Assembly (NCBI GenBank): GCA_964542315.1
Contig: CAZIUA010000003.1
Location: 1 to 64,000 of the forward strand
Length of the DNA stretch: 64,000 bases
Reading direction: 5' to 3'
From: UBA11524 sp964542315
GTDB lineage: Bacteria; Bacillota; Clostridia; Christensenellales; Aristaeellaceae
Shown: positions 1 through 8,260 of the stretch, one piece after another
Position numbering within the stretch: the stretch's first letter is position 1
How the letters are laid out: the number at the start of each line of letters is the position of its first letter
Position numbers and translations under genes: made by a program
The notes under the pieces: model-generated
The model's database searches: none
What the model was told of the DNA's origin: nothing
What the model saw: only the letters and a program-made list of their open reading frames with translations

Positions 1-121
1 GCGGTTACTATCCTTGCAGTCGCCGCGACTCGCTGATACTGTGTGGAGTCTCTCTCTATTGTCAGGGGGAGCGGGTGGTGTGCGGTAGGTGTCGGGTTAT
101 TTGACGGTTACGGTGTTCAGC

Positions 122-150
122 TTGTTTTTTGCGCAAAAGGGGTGTATACT
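122..150 (+). promoter_or_regulatory. Predicted sigma-A promoter of the EamA/GH38 operon
   Basis: TTGTTT (122-127) and TATACT (145-150) are separated by 17 bp. The site lies 57 bp before the transporter start. Confidence 0.6.
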
Positions 151-206
151 GCAAAATGGTGAGGTCGGTATGGCGCTGGAACAACGACCGGAAACGAGGC
201 ACACAC

Positions 207-1094
207 ATGAAGGAACGCAAGGCCATTTTCTCTGCGGTGCTGGCGGCGGCGTTGTATGCGCTGAGCGCACCGGTGTCCAAGCTGCTGCTGCAAAGGGTCG
301 GGCCATCCATGATGGCGGCGCTGCTGTATCTGGGCGCAGGGCTGGGGATGCTGGCGATGGGCGTCATCCGCCGCAGGGAAGGGGAGAAGATCGTCCGGAC
401 GGAGGGTCTGGGCGGCGCCCACCTGAAATACACCGTCGGGATGGTGGCGCTGGATATTGCCGCGCCCATCCTGCTGATGCTGGGGCTGCGCGGAACGACC
501 TCCGCCAATGCATCCCTGCTGAACAATTTCGAGATCGTCGCCACGTCGCTGATCGCCCTTTGCGTCTTCAAGGAGAAGATTGGCAGGCGACTGTGGGCGG
601 CCATCGGGCTGATCGTGCTGTCCAGCGCGCTGCTGGCGGTGGAGGATGCCTCCAGCCTGGATTTCTCCCTGGGCTCGGTGTTCGTGCTGCTGGCGAGTTG
701 CTGCTGGGGGCTGGAAAACAACTGCACGCGTATGCTCTCCCAGTCCGATCCGCAGGGCATCGTGGTGGTGAAGGGGCTCGGCTCGGGGCTGGGGGCGCTG
801 ATCGTCGCGCTGCTCTCGGGCGAATCTTTCCCCGGCTGGCAGGTCATCCCGGCGGCGCTCCTGCTGGGCTTTGTGGCCTATGGGCTGAGCATCTTCTTCT
901 ATGTGTATGCCCAGCGCGATCTGGGCGCGGCGCGGACGAGCGCCTATTACGCCATTGCACCCTTCATCGGGGTGCTGCTGTCGCTGGTGATCTTCCGCGA
1001 GTGGCCGGGGATGCTCTTTTATGCCGCCCTGGCCGGGATGATCATCGCGACGCTGCTGGTAACGAAGGAACGATCTGAGGAGGAAAGCACATGA
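207..1094 (+). CDS. EamA/DMT-family transporter
   Basis: This 295-aa integral membrane protein has about ten hydrophobic segments and the two-fold EamA repeat typical of drug/metabolite transporters. The second half begins near the residues LGSVFVLLASCCWGLENNC. The ATG at 207 is chosen because it follows a GAGG element and begins a typical first transmembrane segment (KAIFSAVLAAALYALSAPVSKLL). Longer readings upstream would start inside the promoter. Its stop overlaps the start of the alpha-mannosidase gene (ATGA), so the two are translationally coupled. That coupling suggests, but does not prove, a sugar-related metabolite as substrate. EamA specificity cannot be read from sequence. Confidence 0.85.
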   Translation: MKERKAIFSAVLAAALYALSAPVSKLLLQRVGPSMMAALLYLGAGLGMLAMGVIRRREGEKIVRTEGLGGAHLKYTVGMVALDIAAPILLMLGLRGTTSANASLLNNFEIVATSLIALCVFKEKIGRRLWAAIGLIVLSSALLAVEDASSLDFSLGSVFVLLASCCWGLENNCTRMLSQSDPQGIVVVKGLGSGLGALIVALLSGESFPGWQVIPAALLLGFVAYGLSIFFYVYAQRDLGAARTSAYYAIAPFIGVLLSLVIFREWPGMLFYAALAGMIIATLLVTKERSEEEST

Positions 1095-3946
1095 ATCGAC
1101 TGCCCCGGCAGAACCGTCAGCGCATCCAGGCCTGGCGCGAGGCACTGAAGGAGCACCTGTATACCCCCATCGCCACGGTGGACTTTGCTGGCTTCACCAC
1201 CTTTGAACGGCTCACCCCGGAGGAAGCATCCGCCCGGACGATGCAGCCCTTCCCCGCGGGGACGAAATGGGGCGCGTGCTGGGCGTATGCGTGGTTCAAG
1301 GCGGACGTCACCCTGCCGCAGGGCTGCGAGGGGCGGCGTGTCATCCTCCTGCCCGGCATGGGCGGCGAGCAGCTGATCTACGTGGATGGCGCGGCAGCCG
1401 GCTCCAACGACAAGGGGAGGAACTACGTCACCCTGTGCCGTGAGGGTGTCCCGGGGGACAAGGTGTCCGTGCTGATCGAGAGCTATGCCGGGCATGGCGC
1501 ACGGCTGGAGAACATGGCGCCCTGTCCGCCGGAAAAGGCGGCGATCCCGCCCGTGCCGCAGACGCAGTGCGCGGTGAAGCCCAGCGTCCTGGCGCTGTGG
1601 AACGAGGACGCCTATCAGCTCCATCTGGATGTGGAGGTGCTCTGCGACCTGCTCTCTCAGCTGGACGGGAAGTCCCTGCGGTATCAGCGGGTGGCGAAGG
1701 CCCTGATGGACTTCACCTACACGGCGGATCTTGAGGCGCCCATCGAGGCGCGGCAGGCGTCCTTCCGCCGGGCGCGTGAGGTGCTCCGGCCTGCGCTGGA
1801 CTGCCGCAATGGCTCCACCGCGCCGACCATGTGGCTGCTGGGACAGAGCCATATCGACCTGGCCTGGCTTTGGCCGGAGGAGGAGACCTGGCACAAGGTC
1901 GCGCGCACCTACGCCAATCAGCTGGCGCTGATGGACGAATACCCGGAGTACCGCTTCCTCCTGTGTGAGCCGCGCCTGCTGGATATGCTGCGAGCGCAGC
2001 ATCCGGCTCTGTGGCAGCGCGTGGAAGAAGCCTTCCGCCGGGGACAGATCGACGCGGACGGCGCATTCTATGTGGAATGCGATACCAACCTGCCTTCGGG
2101 CGAGAGCCTCATCCGGCAGATCGTGCGCGGAAAACGCTGGTTCCGCGAGCATTTCGGCGTGGACAGTCAGGTGGCCTGGCAGCCGGATACCTTCGGCTTT
2201 TCTGGTGCGCTGCCGCAGATCCTGCGCAAGCTGGGCGTACCGTATTTCGCCACGCAGAAGCTCCTGCGCGCCGACCCGGAATGCGAACGCTTCCCCTATC
2301 AGAATTTCGTCTGGGAGGGCATCGACGGCTCCACCGTGGAGGCGCTGTCCTTCTTCAAGAACAATGCGCAGGTCACGCCGGGGCAGTTCATGCAGCGGTG
2401 GAATGACAACCGCGTGCAGCAGGAGAACATCGACACGCTGCTCTACCCCTTTGGGTTTGGGGATGGCGGCGGCGGTGCGACGCGCGACATGCTGGAAAAC
2501 ATTCGCCGCATGACCGACCTGGAGGGGCTGCCGCGGGCGCATTACGGGGGACTGCGGGCATTCTTTGAGGAAACGTCCCGCCAGGCCGAAGGCAACCGCT
2601 GGGTGGGCGAACTCTATCTGTCCTGGCATCGCGGAACGTACACCACGCAGGTCAGGACCAAGCAGCTCATGACCGTGCTGGAACGCAAGCTCCATGATGC
2701 CGAGGCGCTTTTGGCGGTGCTGCCGGCTGCGGCGCGCGCCGAGCACATGCCCGTCATCGACAAAGCCTGGGATGTGCTGATGTTCCACCAGTTCCACGAT
2801 GTGGCGGGCGGTGTGGGCATCCGCCGCGTGCATGAAGAAGCAGAGCATGCCCTTCTGGCGCAGGTGCAGGCGGTGGAGGCGCTGCTGACGACGCTGCCCC
2901 GTGCGGAAAAAATGCCCGACGCGTGCGAAAAGGCCGCCGTCACCCAAACGGCGGAGGGCTTCCTGCTGGAGAACAGCATCCTCCGCGTGACGGCGGATCA
3001 TCAGGGTGCGGTCACGTCCATCCTGGACAAGCGCAATGGCCTTCCGCTGATGGAAAACGGCCAGAAGATGAACGATTGGCGGCTGTATGAGAACATCGAA
3101 CCGGTCTATGACGGCTGGGAGATGAGCCGCGACTGGCCCAAGCGCCGCCTGGACGGGGCCTTCCGCGTGGAATGCGAGCTCCTTGCGGCGGAGGATGCGC
3201 CGGGCGTGCAGGTGGTCTGTCATTTCGGCAGCAGCAGCGCGCAGGTGATCATTCGCCTGGAGAACGACCGCATCACATTTGCGTGCCATGTGGACTGGCA
3301 GGAGCGCCGCAAGCTGCTGAAGGTGCATTTCGCATCGAATGTGCTCTGTGAGGACGCGCTGCACGAGATCCAGTTCGGCCATGTGCGCCGCCCCTGCCAT
3401 GCGTCCCATGCCTACGCGGCGGATCGCTATGAGAGCTGCTCCAACCGCTGGACGGCGCTGTGCGAGGAGAACCGCGGCTTCGCCATTCTGGCGGACGGCA
3501 TCCGCGGCGTGTCCACCGACCGGGGCGAGATCGCCCTGTCCCTGCTGCGCGCGCCCCTTGTGCCGGATGACACCGCTGACCGGGGCGGGCAGACCTTCCG
3601 CTATGCCATCATGCCCTTCGCGGCGTCCTTCCGCGACAGCGGCGTGGTGAAAGCGGGGTATGCCTTTGCGGCGGATGGCTGCGAAATGGCAGGCTTCGCG
3701 GTGGAAGGCGATGCGGTCATCCTGGAGACCATCAAGCCTGCGGACGATGGCAGCGGGGATATCATCCTCCGCCTGTATGAGAGCCTGCGCACCCATGCGC
3801 AGGCGACGCTGCACCTGCCTTTTGTGGCGAAGGTGTATGGATCCGCGATGGACGAGCGCGAAACGGACGGGCTGCTGGGCGAGGGGAGCACCATCCGCCT
3901 GCATTTGAAGCCCTTTGAGATCCGGACGCTGCGGGTCAGAAGGTGA
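1091..3946 (+). CDS. Alpha-mannosidase, glycoside hydrolase family 38
   Basis: This 951-aa cytoplasmic enzyme has no signal peptide and probably removes alpha-linked mannose from imported oligosaccharides. The GH38 zinc/substrate motif SHIDLAWLWP is present, with His254 and Asp256 as likely zinc ligands. WQPDTFGFSGALPQ carries the expected catalytic nucleophile Asp366. The order is the usual one: N-terminal beta domain, GH38 barrel (about residues 250-520), three-helix middle domain, then a large C-terminal beta-sandwich region. It overlaps the EamA gene by four bases. It may supply mannose-processing capacity complementary to the beta-mannanase operon at 6.8 kb, although the linkage chemistry differs. 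Confidence 0.92.
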   Translation: MNRLPRQNRQRIQAWREALKEHLYTPIATVDFAGFTTFERLTPEEASARTMQPFPAGTKWGACWAYAWFKADVTLPQGCEGRRVILLPGMGGEQLIYVDGAAAGSNDKGRNYVTLCREGVPGDKVSVLIESYAGHGARLENMAPCPPEKAAIPPVPQTQCAVKPSVLALWNEDAYQLHLDVEVLCDLLSQLDGKSLRYQRVAKALMDFTYTADLEAPIEARQASFRRAREVLRPALDCRNGSTAPTMWLLGQSHIDLAWLWPEEETWHKVARTYANQLALMDEYPEYRFLLCEPRLLDMLRAQHPALWQRVEEAFRRGQIDADGAFYVECDTNLPSGESLIRQIVRGKRWFREHFGVDSQVAWQPDTFGFSGALPQILRKLGVPYFATQKLLRADPECERFPYQNFVWEGIDGSTVEALSFFKNNAQVTPGQFMQRWNDNRVQQENIDTLLYPFGFGDGGGGATRDMLENIRRMTDLEGLPRAHYGGLRAFFEETSRQAEGNRWVGELYLSWHRGTYTTQVRTKQLMTVLERKLHDAEALLAVLPAAARAEHMPVIDKAWDVLMFHQFHDVAGGVGIRRVHEEAEHALLAQVQAVEALLTTLPRAEKMPDACEKAAVTQTAEGFLLENSILRVTADHQGAVTSILDKRNGLPLMENGQKMNDWRLYENIEPVYDGWEMSRDWPKRRLDGAFRVECELLAAEDAPGVQVVCHFGSSSAQVIIRLENDRITFACHVDWQERRKLLKVHFASNVLCEDALHEIQFGHVRRPCHASHAYAADRYESCSNRWTALCEENRGFAILADGIRGVSTDRGEIALSLLRAPLVPDDTADRGGQTFRYAIMPFAASFRDSGVVKAGYAFAADGCEMAGFAVEGDAVILETIKPADDGSGDIILRLYESLRTHAQATLHLPFVAKVYGSAMDERETDGLLGEGSTIRLHLKPFEIRTLRVRR

Positions 3947-4031
3947 TTTGCATCATCTGGTCAGATTCCTTCCGTGAAACGAATGATTAATTCTGAAATG
4001 AAAAAAATATTCGGAATTTTGCCGAAAAACC

Positions 4032-4060
4032 TTGCAAATGGCGGCCATAAGCGTTATACT
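4032..4060 (+). promoter_or_regulatory. Predicted promoter of purC
   Basis: TTGCAA (4032-4037), a 17-bp spacer and TATACT (4055-4060). No purine riboswitch-like fold was recognised in the 66-bp leader that follows. Confidence 0.7.
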
Positions 4061-4126
4061 ATTCAGCGGTTCACCGAATGATGGCGGCGCATGGCGTCCG
4101 ACACAGAGAAATGGAGAGGGCAATTC

Positions 4127-4816
4127 ATGGAGAATTTGAAGCTTCTTTACACCGGCAAGACCAAGAATGTCTACGCGCTGGAAAATGGCAACTGCCTGCT
4201 GAAGTTCAAGGATGACTGCACCGGCAAGGACGGCGTGTTCGATCCCGGCGAGAACAGCGTCGGCCTGACCATCGAGGGCGTGGGCGATGTGAACCTGCGC
4301 ATGTCCATCTACTTCTTTGAGAAGATCAACGCTGCCGGCATCCGCACCCATTATGTGTCCGCCAACCTGGAGGATACCACCATGGAGGTCAAGGCCGCGA
4401 AGGTGTTCGGCAAGGGCCTGGAGGTCATCTGCCGCTATAAGGCGGTGGGCTCCTTCTATCGCCGCTATTCCGATTATTGCACCCTGGGCCAGGATCTGCC
4501 TGCCTATGTGGAAACGACCTTCAAGAACGACGAGAAGGGCGATCCGCTCGTCACCAAGGACGGCCTGGTGGATCTGGGTGTGATGACCGCTGCCCAGTAT
4601 GACGACCTGAAGGCCATGACCCAGGCCATCACCAAGATCGTGGCGGATGACCTGAAGGAGAAGGGCCTGGATCTGTACGACATCAAGTTCGAGTTCGGCT
4701 ATGACGAGAACGGCAATGTCATGCTCATCGACGAGATCGCCTCCGGCAATATGCGCGTCTACAAGGACGGCGAATATGTCGATCCCATGACGCTGAACAA
4801 GCTCTTCTTCGCCTGA
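4127..4816 (+). CDS. purC: Phosphoribosylaminoimidazole-succinocarboxamide synthase
   Basis: This is the SAICAR synthetase of purine biosynthesis. It joins CAIR and aspartate using ATP. The 229-aa length is normal for the bacterial enzyme. Visible family signatures are the N-terminal YTGKTKNVY nucleotide-binding strand, the GSFYRRY segment, the FEFGYDENG stretch and LIDEI near the C terminus. The start at 4127 is chosen because GGAGAGG lies just upstream; the in-frame ATG at 4091 has no such site. It is a stand-alone transcription unit with its own promoter and terminator, away from other pur genes. Confidence 0.95.
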   Translation: MENLKLLYTGKTKNVYALENGNCLLKFKDDCTGKDGVFDPGENSVGLTIEGVGDVNLRMSIYFFEKINAAGIRTHYVSANLEDTTMEVKAAKVFGKGLEVICRYKAVGSFYRRYSDYCTLGQDLPAYVETTFKNDEKGDPLVTKDGLVDLGVMTAAQYDDLKAMTQAITKIVADDLKEKGLDLYDIKFEFGYDENGNVMLIDEIASGNMRVYKDGEYVDPMTLNKLFFA

Positions 4817-4831
4817 TCGGGACAAAAAACA

Positions 4832-4872
4832 AGCGCTGCTGACTGAGTACATGCCGGTCAGCGGCGCTTTTT
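4832..4872 (+). terminator. Rho-independent terminator of purC
   Basis: An AGCGCTGCTGAC arm pairs with GTCAGCGGCGCT around a 13-nt loop and is followed by a T run. It lies 15 bp past the purC stop. Confidence 0.85.
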
Positions 4873-4909
4873 GATATGCGTTTTTATCGGCGGATGAAAC
4901 CGGATGGTG

Positions 4910-5677
4910 TCAGTTTGTGAGGGTGTAGTCCGTCAGACGCCACTGATGCACCTGGAGCACCTCACTGCCCACCAGTTCCTCCCGGAAGGTGCTGTTGATG
5001 ATCTCCGTGCGGTTCTTGTTCAGGGAGATGAAGTAGACGCGGACGGGTTCGCCGCGGAGGTAATAGGGGTTGGAGTCCACGACGATGTAGCGCCCCTTCT
5101 CCGGGATAGTGGCGACCACCAGCAGCGCGTGATAATTGCCGCTGGGCTTGCGGATGTAGAGGTACACGGGGGAATAGCGTTCATCGGTCAGGTAATTCTC
5201 CATCATGGTGTTGAAAATCTGCGACCGGCGCTCGACACGCTCCACCCCGATGGCCTCGGAGATCATGTCATACGGCTCGTCCAGGTTGCGCTCGCCCGTC
5301 AGCGCGGACATCGCCCCGGGCGTCATATCGACACCGATGCAGCTCAGCGCCATGGAGTACACCGCACGCGTACACATATTGCCCGCATGGAAGCCATACT
5401 CGTATCCATAGCGGCTCTTCACCGTCAGGTCGAGCATGGAGCCCTCTTCGCCGCCGAGCCAGTAGTCCGTCCGGAAGGAGGGATCGCGCCCGTTGACCTG
5501 CGAAATATAGCGGATGTATCCAGCCTGCACATCGGCCACGCCGTCTTCCGGCGGAAGGAGGAGGAATTGCTCCGCCTCTTCCACCGATGTGGCGGTGCGC
5601 AGCGTCAGCGCATCTTCCGCGCCGGCGAAGGATGCCGGCAGCAGCAAGAGCAGCAGCAAGGCGAGCATACGGCGCAT
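4910..5677 (-). CDS. Secreted papain-like (C39-like) cysteine peptidase candidate
   Basis: This 255-aa exported protein has a signal peptide (MRRMLALLLLLLLPASFAGA). The remainder resembles a C39-type papain fold: a Cys in GNMCTRAVY, a later His in GNYHALLVV, and an acidic/Asn residue in YIVVDSNPYY could form the Cys-His-Asp triad. The order and spacing fit, but the family match is by eye. The start at 5677 is preferred over the ATG at 5683 because the AAAGGAGG site abuts the upstream ATG and sits 6 bp from this one. It is divergently transcribed from the DUF1836 gene. Confidence 0.7.
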   Translation of the reverse strand: MRRMLALLLLLLLPASFAGAEDALTLRTATSVEEAEQFLLLPPEDGVADVQAGYIRYISQVNGRDPSFRTDYWLGGEEGSMLDLTVKSRYGYEYGFHAGNMCTRAVYSMALSCIGVDMTPGAMSALTGERNLDEPYDMISEAIGVERVERRSQIFNTMMENYLTDERYSPVYLYIRKPSGNYHALLVVATIPEKGRYIVVDSNPYYLRGEPVRVYFISLNKNRTEIINSTFREELVGSEVLQVHQWRLTDYTLTN

Positions 5678-5710
5678 GGGCATCCTCCTTTCGGTGTGAG
5701 TTTCCCCTCT

Positions 5711-5739
5711 ATTATACAGGAGAAATGGCTTCAGGGCAA
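5711..5739 (-). promoter_or_regulatory. Predicted promoter of the secreted peptidase-like gene
   Basis: Read on the minus strand: TTGCCC (5739-5734), a 17-bp spacer, then a perfect TATAAT (5716-5711). Confidence 0.75.
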
Positions 5740-5820
5740 GATGGGTGGAAAAAATTTCTGCAAAAAGGGGATCCGGCTGAAGCGGTCTGCAAAAACCGAT
5801 TTCCGCATCCGCCCAAGGGC

Positions 5821-5849
5821 TTGACGGCGAATGCAAAAACCGCTATAAT
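5821..5849 (+). promoter_or_regulatory. Predicted promoter of the DUF1836 gene
   Basis: TTGACG (5821-5826), a 17-bp spacer and TATAAT (5844-5849). It is divergent from the promoter at 5711-5739, about 80 bp away. Confidence 0.82.
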
Positions 5850-5872
5850 CAGCCGTAGGGAGGATGAACGGG

Positions 5873-6412
5873 ATGACAGCATGCATTGAGCAGTTCCGGA
5901 TGCCGCGCTATCGGGAGATCCCCGATGTGGGGCTGTATCTGGATCAAACGGTGAAGTACATCAACCGGTATCTGGCGCCCCTGGGGTGCATGGAGATCAC
6001 CACGTCGATGGTGTCCAACTATGTCAAGAAGGGCTATATCGCCAATCCGGTGCACAAGCAGTACAACGCGGAGCAGATCGCGCATCTGTTCTTCATCAGC
6101 GTGGCGAAATCTGTTCTGGCGATGGACAATATCGCCCGGATGATCGACCGCCAGCGCCAGTATTATCCGGCGGAACGCGCGTATGACTACTTCTGCGACG
6201 AGCTGGAGAATCTGCTCCAGTGTACCTTCGGGCTGAAGGACAAGCCGGAGGAGACCGGATCTCCGGACGAGCAGTCCGAAACGAAGACCATGCTGCGATC
6301 CATCATCATCGCGGTGACGCATGTGATCTACCTCTCTAACCGCTTTGAATTGATGAAGGCGCGCGAGGAGAGCGAACAGGCTGCTGAGAACGCGGAAAAG
6401 CAGGAACCCTGA
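5873..6412 (+). CDS. DUF1836 domain protein, probable DNA-binding regulator
   Basis: This 179-aa soluble protein has the DUF1836 pattern: YREIPDVGLYLDQTVKYIN, then a helix-turn-helix-like stretch with MEITTSMVSNYVKKGYIANP, then a helical region. Members of this Firmicutes family are thought to be MerR-like regulators with unknown targets. The start at 5873 is chosen over 5864 because GGGAGG ends next to the first ATG and is 9 bp from the second. The C-terminal tail is Glu-rich and probably disordered. It is monocistronic, ending before a terminator at 6486. Confidence 0.82.
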   Translation: MTACIEQFRMPRYREIPDVGLYLDQTVKYINRYLAPLGCMEITTSMVSNYVKKGYIANPVHKQYNAEQIAHLFFISVAKSVLAMDNIARMIDRQRQYYPAERAYDYFCDELENLLQCTFGLKDKPEETGSPDEQSETKTMLRSIIIAVTHVIYLSNRFELMKAREESEQAAENAEKQEP

Positions 6413-6485
6413 TGGACTTGCTGCGGTCTCGTCGTGGCGTTTCGCGAACGAAGGCTCCTGAAAAAATCATGGATGGGATATCTGT

Positions 6486-6514
6486 GCCGCAGCAAACAAG
6501 GCTGCGGCTTTTTT
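6486..6514 (+). terminator. Rho-independent terminator of the DUF1836 gene
   Basis: Perfect 8-bp stem GCCGCAGC/GCTGCGGC with a 7-nt loop, followed by six Ts. Confidence 0.9.
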
Positions 6515-6690
6515 ATGCGGCGGTTTGTTAAGCACGTGTTAGGTTACATATAAAAAGAATGATAGGCATCTATGAGAAATAAGCATCCGAAATAACGACA
6601 AAATCCGAATAATAGGCAAGGGAAGGCGGAAGAAAAGCCGTTTTCCCTTTGCTTTTTTTAGTAAAAACAGCCCAAATGAACCAAAAAGCC

Positions 6691-6719
6691 TTGCACAAAG
6701 GGGCAATGTGATGTATAAT
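6691..6719 (+). promoter_or_regulatory. Predicted promoter of the mannan-utilisation operon
   Basis: TTGCAC (6691-6696), a 17-bp spacer and TATAAT (6714-6719). It places the transcript start near 6726, which excludes the in-frame ATG at 6708 as a translation start. Confidence 0.82.
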
Positions 6720-6776
6720 AAAGAAAAAGTCACAATTCAAGCTAACAAGAAGTTAACGAGAGGGTGGGCGCAGTTT

Positions 6777-8246
6777 ATGGATCGAAGCAACCTGACGCGC
6801 GGCCTGGCGGCGTTGGCCGTGGCTGCAGGGGTATGCATAGGCAGCGGCCTGGCGGAGGACGCGTACATCGACAAGGTGGAGGCTGAGACCGGCACGCTGC
6901 TGGGACAGGCGCAGGTCGCCGCGACGGGCGTATCCGTCAGCAAGCTGGAGCATGACGGCGATGGCGTCGAGGTCACGCTGACCGTGCCGGAAGCAGGGCA
7001 TTACGACATCATCGTGCATCAGGCCAGCATCGGCGGCACGGAAAAGATCAACTTCGTCTCCGCCAACGGGCAACGCGTGGGGGAGGTCACATCCCCTGGT
7101 TCCAAATGGAATGACGGCGTGGTCGAATACGTCTGGCTGGAGCAGGGCGAGAACAAGGTGTCCGTCACCAAGTCCTGGGGATGGATCACCATTGATTACA
7201 TCGCTGTGAAAAAGAGCGCGCCCTTCCCGGCGGACGTCTACGATGTGGCGCCGACCCTCATCAACCCCAATGCCACCGTGGAGGCCAGGCGCCTGATGAC
7301 CTTCCTCTGCGACAATTACGGCAAGAAGATCATCTCCGGCCAGCAGTGCCAGGAAGGCCCCTTCGGCATGAGCGTTGCCGGTGTGTGGCGCGGCCTGGGC
7401 GGCAGCGATTATCCCGCCGTCGTGGGCATGGACGTCATCTCCTATGCGCCGGCGCGCGTGGCCAAGGGCGATACGAGCAAGGTGACTGAATACGCCATCG
7501 AATATTGGGAGAAGGGCGGCATCGTTACCCTCTGCTGGCACTGGTGCCCGGATGGCAAATATGACAACGGCAAGAACAACTGGGGCACCTTCTACACCGA
7601 ATATACCAATTTCGACCTGGCCAAGGCCATGAGCGGTGAGGACGCATACGGCTATGAGCATCTGCTGGCGGACATCGACGCCATCGCCGCGGAGCTCAAG
7701 AAACTCCAGGATGCGGGCGTGCCGGTGCTCTGGCGTCCCCTGCATGAGGCCAGCGGCGGCTGGTTCTGGTGGGGGGCATCCGGCCCGGAACCCTATCTGG
7801 AATTGTACAAGCTCCTCTATGACCGGCTGACCAATGTCCACGGGCTGAACAACCTCATCTGGGTGTGGAATGGTCAGGATGCGGCATGGTATCCAGGTGA
7901 CGAATATGTGGATATCATCGGCGAGGACATCTATCCCGGCGAAAAGGTGTATACCTCGCAGGCGGCGCGCTTCCTCAAGGCGCTGAGCTACACCGATACG
8001 CGCAAGATCATCACCCTGTCGGAGAATGGCTGCATCCCCGATCCGGATCAGTGCCTGCGTGATGAGGCGGTGTGGAGCTGGTGGTGCACCTGGGAGGGCG
8101 AATTCGTCCTCAAGAGCGCCAGCTTCAACGATTACTCCGAGCGATACACCGAAAAGAGCATGCTCAACAAGGCCTACAAGCATGACAGCGTCATCACCCG
8201 CAAGACGCTGCCCGACCTCAAGAACTACCCGCTGCGGGATGAGTAA
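6777..8246 (+). CDS. Secreted beta-mannanase, glycoside hydrolase family 26, with N-terminal carbohydrate-binding domain
   Basis: This 489-aa exported endo-beta-mannanase has an N-terminal hydrophobic signal (about residues 8-28, ending GSGLAEDA). Residues about 30-150 form a beta-sandwich resembling CBM35-type modules (VEAETG start, ITIDYIAVKK end). The GH26 barrel follows. WRPLHEASGGWFWWG supplies the acid/base Glu324, and ITLSENG supplies the nucleophile Glu416. The start at 6777 is used because the promoter overlaps the upstream ATG. It is the first gene of a long operon of sugar-uptake genes, so the substrate is inferred to be mannan or glucomannan fragments. Confidence 0.93.
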   Translation: MDRSNLTRGLAALAVAAGVCIGSGLAEDAYIDKVEAETGTLLGQAQVAATGVSVSKLEHDGDGVEVTLTVPEAGHYDIIVHQASIGGTEKINFVSANGQRVGEVTSPGSKWNDGVVEYVWLEQGENKVSVTKSWGWITIDYIAVKKSAPFPADVYDVAPTLINPNATVEARRLMTFLCDNYGKKIISGQQCQEGPFGMSVAGVWRGLGGSDYPAVVGMDVISYAPARVAKGDTSKVTEYAIEYWEKGGIVTLCWHWCPDGKYDNGKNNWGTFYTEYTNFDLAKAMSGEDAYGYEHLLADIDAIAAELKKLQDAGVPVLWRPLHEASGGWFWWGASGPEPYLELYKLLYDRLTNVHGLNNLIWVWNGQDAAWYPGDEYVDIIGEDIYPGEKVYTSQAARFLKALSYTDTRKIITLSENGCIPDPDQCLRDEAVWSWWCTWEGEFVLKSASFNDYSERYTEKSMLNKAYKHDSVITRKTLPDLKNYPLRDE

Positions 8247-8260
8247 GATTCGATGATTGG

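Noticed and set aside
1019..3904. 961-aa minus-strand open frame opposite the alpha-mannosidase
   Set aside because: It lies entirely against a gene with clear GH38 catalytic motifs and has no domain or ribosome site of its own.
4060..4126. Purine riboswitch before purC
   Set aside because: The leader is too short and lacks the three-way junction core motifs.
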